A stretch of 64,000 bases of DNA from Ferrimonas sp048263965 (lineage in GTDB: Bacteria > Pseudomonadota > Gammaproteobacteria > Enterobacterales > Shewanellaceae): positions 6,157 to 70,156 of the forward strand of contig NZ_JBLXDO010000023.1 of NCBI RefSeq assembly GCF_048263965.1, given 5' to 3'. The notes below the pieces were generated by a model. The model worked only from the letters and a program-made list of their open reading frames with translations. It was not told the DNA's origin and ran no database searches. Shown here piece after piece: positions 24,980 through 32,491 of this stretch. Every line of letters begins with the position of its first letter. Position 1 is the first letter of the stretch. The position numbers were made by a program, and so were the translations under genes.

Positions 24980-26356
24980 GTGACTTTGTCTGTTTGGCAG
25001 CAATGCGTAGCAACCCTTCAGGAGGAGCTGCCGGCTCAACAGTTCAGCATGTGGATACGTCCACTTCAGGCTGAATTTGAAGATCAGACACTGACTCTGT
25101 ATGCCCCAAACCGCTTTGTGCTCGACTGGGTCCGGGACAAATATCTGGATCAGATCAACAGCTATCTCCAGGGGGCCATGGGCGATCAGGCTCCCACCCT
25201 GAAGTTTGATATCGGCAGTCGCCCCTCTGCGGCAAAGACCAGTGTGCCCAAGCCCGTTCAGCCCGCTTCTCCGGTGCCCGTCCCGGCGGTGGGTCATGTG
25301 GAGCCACCTCAGGTGACCCCTGTGGCCGGTGGCAACCGCAGCAACATCAACCGCACTTACCAATTCGACAACTTTGTTGAGGGTAAATCCAACCAGCTGG
25401 CCCGCGCGGCCGCCACTCAGGTTTCCGATAACCCCGGTGGTGCCTACAACCCCCTTTTCCTTTATGGGGGAACCGGCCTGGGTAAGACCCACCTGTTGCA
25501 CGCCGTGGGCAACGGCATCCTGAAGAACAACCCCAACGCCAAGGTGATCTACATGCACTCTGAGCGTTTTGTGCAGGATATGGTGCGGGCTCTGCAGAAT
25601 AACGCCATCGCAGAATTCAAACGTTACTACCGCAGTGTGGATGCACTGCTTATCGATGACATCCAGTTCTTCGCCAACAAGGATCGCTCCCAGGAGGAGT
25701 TCTTCCATACCTTCAACGCGCTGTTGGAGGGCAACCACCAGATCATCCTGACCTCGGATCGCTATCCCAAGGAGATCGATGGGGTAGAGGACAGACTGAA
25801 GTCCAGGTTCGGGTGGGGTCTGACCGTGGCCATCGAGCCACCGGAGCTGGAAACCCGGGTGGCGATCCTGATGCGCAAGGCGGAGGAGAGCAAGATTCAC
25901 CTGCCTGATGAGGTGGCGTTCTTCATTGCCAAGCGTCTGCGCTCCAACGTGCGGGAGCTGGAAGGGGCACTGAACCGGGTGATTGCCAACGCCAACTTCA
26001 CCGGTCGTCCCATCACCATCGATTTCGTCCGCGAGGCCCTGCGTGATCTGCTGGCCCTGCAGGAGAAGTTGGTGACCATCGACAATATTCAGAAGACAGT
26101 GGCCGAATACTACAAGATTAAAGTGGCGGACATTCTCTCTAAGCGTCGCTCCCGTTCTGTGGCCCGTCCGCGTCAGGTGGCCATGGCCCTGGCCAAGGAG
26201 TTGACCAACCACAGTTTGCCCGAGATCGGCGATGCCTTTGGTGGCCGGGACCATACCACGGTGCTGCACGCTTGCCGCAAGATTGAGCAACTGCGGGAAG
26301 AGAGCCACGACATCAAAGAGGATTACGCCAACCTCATCCGGACACTTTCCTCTTAA
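24980..26356 (+). CDS. dnaA: chromosomal replication initiator protein DnaA
   Basis: 458 aa from the GTG at 24980. This start is chosen because the product then begins (M)TLSVWQQC like E. coli DnaA, which also uses GTG, and because GGAG lies 8 bp upstream. A longer frame from 24908 has no such match. Domain I is at about 1-75 with a Pro-rich linker at 85-115. The AAA+ domain has Walker A GGTGLGKT at 163-170 and Walker B LLIDDIQFF. The C-terminal HTH has the box-reading motif GGRDHTTVLHACRKI. It initiates replication at oriC 5 kb away. Confidence 0.98.
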   Translation: MTLSVWQQCVATLQEELPAQQFSMWIRPLQAEFEDQTLTLYAPNRFVLDWVRDKYLDQINSYLQGAMGDQAPTLKFDIGSRPSAAKTSVPKPVQPASPVPVPAVGHVEPPQVTPVAGGNRSNINRTYQFDNFVEGKSNQLARAAATQVSDNPGGAYNPLFLYGGTGLGKTHLLHAVGNGILKNNPNAKVIYMHSERFVQDMVRALQNNAIAEFKRYYRSVDALLIDDIQFFANKDRSQEEFFHTFNALLEGNHQIILTSDRYPKEIDGVEDRLKSRFGWGLTVAIEPPELETRVAILMRKAEESKIHLPDEVAFFIAKRLRSNVRELEGALNRVIANANFTGRPITIDFVREALRDLLALQEKLVTIDNIQKTVAEYYKIKVADILSKRRSRSVARPRQVAMALAKELTNHSLPEIGDAFGGRDHTTVLHACRKIEQLREESHDIKEDYANLIRTLSS

Positions 26357-26371
26357 TCCAGAGAGACAAAG

Positions 26372-27472
26372 ATGAAATTTTCCATTAACCGCGAAGCCCT
26401 GTTAAAGCCTCTGCAGCTGGTTTCCGGAGCCGTTGAGCGGCGCCATAACCTGCCAATCCTCTCCAATGTGCTGATGGAAGTAAGTGACCACTTACTTAAA
26501 CTGACCGGCACCGACCTCGAAGTGGAACTGGTGGGGCAGTGTGCCCTGGAAGGTGAGGTGATCCCCGGTCGCACCACGGTGCCCGCGCGCAAGTTCCTCG
26601 ATATCTGCCGCAGTCTGCCTGATCTGGTGGAGATTCAGATCGAGCAGCAGGACAACCGGCTGATGATTCGCTCTGGTCGTAGCCGCTTTAATTTGACCAC
26701 GCTTCCCGCCGAAGATTACCCCAACATGGGGGACTGGCATGAAGAGCAGCAGTTCACCCTGAAGCAAGGGGTGCTGAAGCAGTTGATTGAAGCCACTCAG
26801 TTCTCCATGGCCAATCAGGATGTGCGTTACTACCTGAACGGCATGCTGTTCGAGACTGAGGGCAGCGTCCTCAGGACGGTGGCCACTGACGGTCATCGGT
26901 TGGCAGTGGCCTACCGGAATATTGACGCCAACCTCCCCGAAAAGCAGGTTATCGTGCCGCGTAAAGGGGTGATCGAGCTGGTTCGCCTGTTTAACGAAGA
27001 GGATGCCGACATCACCCTGTGCATCGGTAACGGCAACATTCGTGCCGTGACCGAGGACGCCATCTTTACCTCCAAACTGGTGGATGGTCGTTTCCCCGAG
27101 TACCGGCGAGTCCTGCCTCAGGGAGGAGACAAGGTACTGATCGCGGACCGGGAGGTGCTTCGCAGTGCCTTTGCCCGGGCGGCCATTCTCTCCAACGAGA
27201 AGTTTCGTGGTGTTCGCCTGAACCTGGACAACAACGAACTGAAGATCACCGCCAACAACCCCGAGCAGGAGGAGGCGGTGGAGATGTTGGACGTTCAGTA
27301 TCCCCATGGCGAGCTGGAGATCGGCTTTAACGTCAGCTACGTGCTGGATGTACTCAACGCCCTGAAGCGGGAGCAGGTGAAGCTGATCATGAGTGATGCA
27401 AACTCCAGTGCCCTGTTTGAGAACGTGGAGGACGATGAGGCCCTCTATGTCGTGATGCCGATGCGGTTGTAA
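26372..27472 (+). CDS. dnaN: DNA polymerase III subunit beta (sliding clamp)
   Basis: 366 aa, identical in length to E. coli. Three clamp domains of about 120 residues each; starts MKFSINREALLKPLQLVSG and ends in the conserved VVMPMRL. It starts 15 bp after dnaA and its stop codon overlaps the recF start (TAATG), so the three genes are translationally linked. Confidence 0.98.
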   Translation: MKFSINREALLKPLQLVSGAVERRHNLPILSNVLMEVSDHLLKLTGTDLEVELVGQCALEGEVIPGRTTVPARKFLDICRSLPDLVEIQIEQQDNRLMIRSGRSRFNLTTLPAEDYPNMGDWHEEQQFTLKQGVLKQLIEATQFSMANQDVRYYLNGMLFETEGSVLRTVATDGHRLAVAYRNIDANLPEKQVIVPRKGVIELVRLFNEEDADITLCIGNGNIRAVTEDAIFTSKLVDGRFPEYRRVLPQGGDKVLIADREVLRSAFARAAILSNEKFRGVRLNLDNNELKITANNPEQEEAVEMLDVQYPHGELEIGFNVSYVLDVLNALKREQVKLIMSDANSSALFENVEDDEALYVVMPMRL

Positions 27473-28536
27473 TGGCCCTCAGTCAGCTAAGGCTAACCCA
27501 CTTCCGCAATATCGAGGCCGCCGACCTGCAACCCGCCGGCGGTCTTAATCTTATCCACGGCGCCAACGGCAGCGGCAAGACCAGCGTGCTGGAGGCGATC
27601 TGGTTCCTGGGGCTGGGACGCTCTTTTCGCAGCCTTCAGTCCCACAGGGTGATTCAGTACCAACAGGACGCCTTTACCCTGTTCGCCCGCATTGGCGATG
27701 AGCGGGTAGGGCTGCAACGTAACCGCCAGGGAGAGGCGGAAGTCAGAATCAACGGCGAACGACCGGAACGAATGGCTGAGCTTGCCAAGCTTCTGCCGCT
27801 GCAGTTGATCACCCCGGAGAGCTTCGCGCTGTTGCTGGATGGCCCCAAGGCCAGGCGTGAATACATCGACTGGGGGGCCTTCCACAGCGATCCGCAGTTT
27901 CACCTTGTTTGGGCTCGTTGCCGCCGATTGCTGAAGCAACGCAACCAACTTCTGAGAAACCAGGTGGAAGACAGACAGATCGCCATCTGGGATAAGCAGT
28001 TAGCTCAATACAGCCAGACCTTGACCGAGATGCGAAGGTCGTGGGTAAATTCGTTAAATGGCGTCTTGGAGGGTATAATAGGAACGTTTTTACCCCAGGT
28101 GCCTGTTCGTGTATCGTTCAGCCAGGGATGGGATTCTAAATCCGATATAGAACAATTACTTACTGAGCAACTCCAACGTGATAAACAGTTGGGGTATACG
28201 GTGTCCGGTCCCCATAAGGCGGATCTGCGACTCAGGGTCAACAACATTCCGGTACAAGATGTGCTGTCCCGGGGCCAGTTGAAACTGCTGGTCTGCGCCT
28301 TAAAGATTGCCCAAGGCGTACTGCTCAGTAAACAGCACAACAAGCAATGCATTTATTTAGTTGATGATTTGGCCTCCGAGCTGGACGCTGAGAAGCGTAC
28401 TCTGTTGCTCAGGCAACTGGAGCAGACCGGCAGCCAGGTCTTTGTGACCGCCATCGATCCCGAGCAGTTGACCATGATAGGTTGGCAGCGCAAGTTCCAC
28501 GTGGAACATGGCAAGGTCACGACAAAGGATAGTTAA
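27472..28536 (+). CDS. recF: recombination mediator RecF
   Basis: 354 aa (E. coli 357). SMC-like ATPase with Walker A GANGSGKT at residues 30-37, the signature LSRGQLKLLVCALKIAQ and Walker B IYLVDDLASELD. It loads RecA at gaps with RecO and RecR. The middle of the gene (about 28030-28200) is clearly more AT-rich than its surroundings and contains TATAAT at 28074-28079, a possible internal gyrB promoter. A parS-like palindrome lies near the 3' end. Confidence 0.97.
   Translation: MALSQLRLTHFRNIEAADLQPAGGLNLIHGANGSGKTSVLEAIWFLGLGRSFRSLQSHRVIQYQQDAFTLFARIGDERVGLQRNRQGEAEVRINGERPERMAELAKLLPLQLITPESFALLLDGPKARREYIDWGAFHSDPQFHLVWARCRRLLKQRNQLLRNQVEDRQIAIWDKQLAQYSQTLTEMRRSWVNSLNGVLEGIIGTFLPQVPVRVSFSQGWDSKSDIEQLLTEQLQRDKQLGYTVSGPHKADLRLRVNNIPVQDVLSRGQLKLLVCALKIAQGVLLSKQHNKQCIYLVDDLASELDAEKRTLLLRQLEQTGSQVFVTAIDPEQLTMIGWQRKFHVEHGKVTTKDS
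28493..28508. promoter_or_regulatory. parS-like ParB-binding site inside recF
   Basis: AGTTCCACGTGGAACA differs from TGTTNCACGTGNAACA only at the first base. It codes for part of KFHVEHGK near the RecF C-terminus, 8.6 kb right of oriC. Confidence 0.78.
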
Positions 28537-28550
28537 CCAGAGACAAGCGT

Positions 28551-30965
28551 ATGTCAGAGCAAAGTTACGGATCCTCGAGCATTAAGGTCCTTAAGGGTCT
28601 GGACGCCGTTCGTAAGCGTCCGGGTATGTACATTGGTGATACGGATGACGGCACCGGCCTGCACCACATGGTGTTCGAAGTGGTGGATAACTCCATCGAC
28701 GAAGCGCTTGCAGGGCACTGTAACGACATCATCGTGACCATCCACATGGATGGCTCTGTGTCGGTCCAGGATGACGGCCGAGGCATTCCTGTGGATATTC
28801 ACCCTGAAGAAGGGGTGTCCGCCGCACAGGTGATCATGACCGTGCTGCACGCCGGGGGTAAGTTCGATGATAACTCCTATAAGGTGTCCGGTGGTCTGCA
28901 CGGCGTAGGTGTGTCCGTTGTAAACGCACTCTCCGATAAGCTGGAACTGACGGTTCGACGTCAGGGTAAGGTACACCAGCAGATCTATCACTTGGGTGAG
29001 CCTGAGGCGCCCCTGGGCGCCATCGGCGAAACAGACAAGACGGGTACTGCCATCCGTTTCTGGCCGAGCCCAGGTACCTTCTCCGATATCGAGTTCCACT
29101 ACGATATCCTGGCGAAGCGACTGCGCGAGCTCTCCTTCCTGAACTCCGGCGTCTCCATCAGGTTGGTGGATGAGCGCGACGACAAGAGTGACCACTTCTG
29201 CTATGAAGGTGGCATTCAGGCGTTTGTTGAGTATCTCAACCAGAACAAGACGCCTATCCACCCCACCGCGTTCAGCTTCAACAGTGAGCGTGAAGATGGC
29301 ATCTCTGTTGAAGTGTCCATGCAGTGGAACGATGGTTTCCAGGAAAACATCTACTGCTTTACCAACAACATTCCTCAGCGCGATGGTGGTACTCACCTGG
29401 CCGGTTTCCGTGCCGCGCTGACCCGGACCCTGAACTCCTACATGGAGAAAGAGGGCTTCAATAAGAAGAACAAGACCAGTGCCACAGGCGATGATGCCCG
29501 TGAAGGTCTGACCGCGGTGATCTCCGTGAAGGTTCCGGATCCCAAGTTCTCCTCTCAGACCAAGGACAAACTGGTCTCCTCCGAGGTGAAGTCTGCGGTG
29601 GAGCAGACCATGGGTGAGAAGCTCAGCGACTACCTGATGGAGAACCCCAACGACGCCAAGTCGGTGGTCAACAAGATCATCGATGCCGCCCGCGCTCGTG
29701 AAGCCGCCCGTAAGGCGCGTGAAATGACTCGCCGCAAGGGCGCCATGGATCTGGCCGGACTGCCCGGTAAACTGGCGGATTGCCAGGAGAAGGATCCTGC
29801 ACTTTCTGAAATCTACATTGTGGAGGGTGACTCGGCCGGCGGTTCCGCCAAGCAGGGCCGTAACCGTAAGACCCAGGCTATCCTGCCTCTGAAGGGTAAG
29901 ATCCTGAACGTCGAGAAGGCGCGCTTTGACAAGATGCTCTCCTCCCAGGAGGTGGCGACCCTGATCACCGCCCTGGGCTGTGGCATTGGCCGGGAAGACT
30001 ACAATCCTGAAAAGACCCGCTACCACAACATCATCATCATGACCGATGCTGACGTGGACGGTTCTCACATTCGTACTCTGCTGCTGACCTTCTTCTACCG
30101 TCAGATGCCAGAGCTGATTGAGCGCGGTTACGTCTACATTGCCCAGCCACCTCTCTACAAGGTGAAAAAGGGCAAGCAGGAGCGCTACATCAAGGATGAG
30201 CCAGCCCTGACCGAATATCTGACCACACTGGCGCTGGAGAAGTCCTCCCTGCATGTGAATGCCGAGGCCCCTGGTATCGCCGACACCGCCCTGGAATCTC
30301 TGGTCAACCAGTACCGTGGCGTTGAGGCGGTGATGGATCGCCAGAGCCGTCGTTTCCCCCGTGAGCTGCTGGCAGCGCTGATCTACGCCGGTGGCGTTGC
30401 CGAGGCCCAACTCCAGTCTGAGTCTGATATGAAGGCTTGGGGTGATGCGGTCGCCGAAGCGGTTAACGACAAGACCAGTGACGGTTCCTACTACCGAGCC
30501 GAGGTGGTGTTCGATGCCGAGCGTAATGTTCAGCAGCCGAAACTGGTATTGCGCCAGCACGGTATCGATCACGAGTACCTGTTGACCTACGACTTCCTCC
30601 AGTCCCCGGATTACCAGGCCATCGTTGCCCTGGGCAATGAGATTGCCGATCTGGTGGAAGAGGGGGGGTATGTTCGTCGTGGTGAGCGTACCCGTCCGGT
30701 GACCTCCTTCGAAGAAGCGCTGACCTGGTTGATGACCGAGTCCAAGCGTGGCCTCTACATCCAGCGTTATAAGGGTCTGGGCGAGATGAACCCTGAGCAG
30801 CTCTGGGAAACCACCATGGATCCGGAAGCCCGTCGTATGCTGAAGGTGACCATTGAGGACGCCATCGCCTGTGACCAGCTGTTCACCACCTTGATGGGTG
30901 ACCAGGTTGAACCACGTCGTGACTTCATAGAAAGGAACGCACTGTTGGCAAACCTGGACGTGTAA
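28551..30965 (+). CDS. gyrB: DNA gyrase subunit B
   Basis: 804 aa, same as E. coli. GHKL ATPase domain with VVDNSIDEALAG, DDGRGIPVDIH and GGLHGVGVSVVNAL. The transducer domain follows. The TOPRIM domain has EGDSAGGSAKQGRNR and the metal-binding DADVDGSHIRTL. An insert typical of gammaproteobacterial GyrB lies around residues 560-730, and the C-terminus ends RRDFIERNALLANLDV. It begins 14 bp after recF. Confidence 0.99.
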   Translation: MSEQSYGSSSIKVLKGLDAVRKRPGMYIGDTDDGTGLHHMVFEVVDNSIDEALAGHCNDIIVTIHMDGSVSVQDDGRGIPVDIHPEEGVSAAQVIMTVLHAGGKFDDNSYKVSGGLHGVGVSVVNALSDKLELTVRRQGKVHQQIYHLGEPEAPLGAIGETDKTGTAIRFWPSPGTFSDIEFHYDILAKRLRELSFLNSGVSIRLVDERDDKSDHFCYEGGIQAFVEYLNQNKTPIHPTAFSFNSEREDGISVEVSMQWNDGFQENIYCFTNNIPQRDGGTHLAGFRAALTRTLNSYMEKEGFNKKNKTSATGDDAREGLTAVISVKVPDPKFSSQTKDKLVSSEVKSAVEQTMGEKLSDYLMENPNDAKSVVNKIIDAARAREAARKAREMTRRKGAMDLAGLPGKLADCQEKDPALSEIYIVEGDSAGGSAKQGRNRKTQAILPLKGKILNVEKARFDKMLSSQEVATLITALGCGIGREDYNPEKTRYHNIIIMTDADVDGSHIRTLLLTFFYRQMPELIERGYVYIAQPPLYKVKKGKQERYIKDEPALTEYLTTLALEKSSLHVNAEAPGIADTALESLVNQYRGVEAVMDRQSRRFPRELLAALIYAGGVAEAQLQSESDMKAWGDAVAEAVNDKTSDGSYYRAEVVFDAERNVQQPKLVLRQHGIDHEYLLTYDFLQSPDYQAIVALGNEIADLVEEGGYVRRGERTRPVTSFEEALTWLMTESKRGLYIQRYKGLGEMNPEQLWETTMDPEARRMLKVTIEDAIACDQLFTTLMGDQVEPRRDFIERNALLANLDV

Positions 30966-30985
30966 CCGCACACGACAGAGTAAAG

Positions 30986-31014
30986 AAAAGGGCGCCTCGA
31001 TGGCGCCCTTTTTT
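30986..31014 (+). terminator. intrinsic terminator of gyrB
   Basis: AAAAGGGCGCC-TCGAT-GGCGCCCTTTT followed by more T. It lies 20 bp past the gyrB stop. Confidence 0.9.
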
Positions 31015-31121
31015 ATTGGTCTTAGGCGTCGCTGGTAGCCCTGGCCTATGGCGTCAACCGCTGATCTGTCGCCGACGGCGACGAGTCACTTTGCAGGACA
31101 TGGCGAAAATTGGCTAAGGAG

Positions 31122-31137
31122 TGTTCCACGTGGAACA
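31122..31137. promoter_or_regulatory. parS: parS site (perfect) between gyrB and guaC
   Basis: TGTTCCACGTGGAACA is a perfect 16 bp palindrome identical to the Pseudomonas parS sequence. It lies in the convergent gyrB-guaC gap, 11.3 kb right of oriC. The gap (31015-31225) holds no gene. Confidence 0.92.
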
Positions 31138-31209
31138 TGGAAGTGGGCAATAGAGTTTCCAAAAAGGACCATGAAAAAGGGGACGATTTGTCCCCTGTTC
31201 TCTGATCAT

Positions 31210-31225
31210 TGTTTCACGTGGAACA
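31210..31225. promoter_or_regulatory. parS: parS site abutting the guaC stop codon
   Basis: TGTTTCACGTGGAACA fits all fixed positions of the parS consensus. It ends one base from the guaC stop codon and is 72 bp from the neighbouring perfect site. Confidence 0.9.
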
Positions 31226-32263
31226 TCAGTTGAAGACCCGGTTTTCCTGTTCCTGAACCCGAATAAAGGTGGTGCGCTTTGACAGCTCTTTGAGCTTGGC
31301 GGCGCCCACATAGGTGCAGGTGGAGCGCACGCCCCCCAACACATCCTGGACGGTCGCCTCTACGTCACCCCGGTAGGGAACCATCACCGTCTTGCCTTCG
31401 GAGGCTCGGTAATTGGCCACACCGCCGGCGTATTTACCCATGGCAGTGGCCGAGCTCATTCCGTAGAAGGCACGGTACTGTTTGCCATCTTTTTCCACGG
31501 CTTCGCCGCCACTCTGATCGTGACCGGCCAACATACCGCCTATCATCACGAAGTCGGCGCCGCCACCAAAGGCCTTGGAGACATCGCCGGCACAGGTGCA
31601 GCCACCGTCGCTGATGATTTGGCCGCCCAGGCCGTGAGCCGCGTCGGCGCACTCGATCACCGCGGACAACTGGGGGTAGCCGACACCGGTCTTTACCCGA
31701 GTGGTGCATACCGACCCCGGGCCGATACCAACCTTGACGATATCAGCGCCGCTTATCAGCAACTCTTCCACCATCTCGCCGGTGACCACGTTGCCTGCCA
31801 CAATCACCTTGTCTGGATAGTGTTGGCGCACCTTGCGCACGAAGTCCACAAAGCTCTGCTGGTAACCATTGGCCACGTCGATGCAGACGAACCTCAGCGC
31901 GGGGTGCTGGCAAAGGAGGCGCTGCAGCTTGCCGAAGTCGTTATCGGAGACACCGGTGGAGACCATGATGTGCTCGAAGAAGCCGCTTTCCTTGTCAGCC
32001 AGCCATTGCTGCCACTCCTCTTCGCTGTAGTGTTTGTGCACCGCACAGAGCATCTTATGGCGGGCCAGGGCTTCGGCCATCTCAAAGGTGCCTACGGTGT
32101 CCATGTTGGCGGCAATGATGGGCACACCTGTCCAGGGTTGTGGGGCGTGTTTGAAGATAAAGGTACGTTCAATATTGACCTGGGAACGGCTGGCCAGAGT
32201 AGAGCGCTTGGGGCGGAACAGGACGTCTTTAAAACCCAGTTTGATGTCAGCTTCAATATGCAT
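31226..32263 (-). CDS. guaC: GMP reductase
   Basis: 345 aa from the ATG at 32263 (E. coli 347); an upstream extension to 32401 lacks family similarity. IMPDH/GMPR TIM barrel with the start IEADIKLGFKDVLFRPKRST and the catalytic cysteine in GIGPGSVCTTR. Flavin-independent NADPH-dependent deamination of GMP to IMP. It pairs functionally with the phosphorylase at 6 kb in purine salvage, though the genes are distant. Region 32264-32442 upstream shows no gene or recognised operator. Confidence 0.96.
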   Translation of the reverse strand: MHIEADIKLGFKDVLFRPKRSTLASRSQVNIERTFIFKHAPQPWTGVPIIAANMDTVGTFEMAEALARHKMLCAVHKHYSEEEWQQWLADKESGFFEHIMVSTGVSDNDFGKLQRLLCQHPALRFVCIDVANGYQQSFVDFVRKVRQHYPDKVIVAGNVVTGEMVEELLISGADIVKVGIGPGSVCTTRVKTGVGYPQLSAVIECADAAHGLGGQIISDGGCTCAGDVSKAFGGGADFVMIGGMLAGHDQSGGEAVEKDGKQYRAFYGMSSATAMGKYAGGVANYRASEGKTVMVPYRGDVEATVQDVLGGVRSTCTYVGAAKLKELSKRTTFIRVQEQENRVFN

Positions 32264-32442
32264 GATCGATTCCCGAATACTACGAAATTGGGGGGACAGG
32301 AATCGGTGGGATCTTTTGAGGAGTGCACCGATACACTGACCCATGAAATTGGTCGTACGCACCGGTTTTCGACATTCTATGTCGAGTTGCGCCAAAGACA
32401 ACTAAATTCGTTCGAACACAGCGTTCCCGTTCAGGAACAATT

Positions 32443-32470
32443 AAAAAAGGGGCGCCCACTGGGCGCCCCT
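32443..32470 (-). terminator. intrinsic terminator of glyQS
   Basis: AGGGGCGCCC-ACT-GGGCGCCCCT, then six T on the minus strand. It lies about 20 bp after glyS. Confidence 0.88.
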
Positions 32471-32491
32471 CTGTGTGATTGAATCCGCGTT

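Noticed and set aside
28554..30971. An 805-codon open frame on the strand opposite gyrB
   Set aside because: It mirrors gyrB codon structure, has no recognisable domain and very high His/Gly/Val/Leu content typical of antisense frames in biased GC-rich genes. gyrB itself is unmistakable.
31048..31233. A small open frame in the gyrB-guaC gap
   Set aside because: It runs through both parS sites, has no ribosome site and resembles no protein; the gap is explained by a terminator and two parS sites.
32264..32442. A purine riboswitch or PurR operator before guaC
   Set aside because: No purine-aptamer core and no ACGCAAACGTTTGCGT-like palindrome could be seen.
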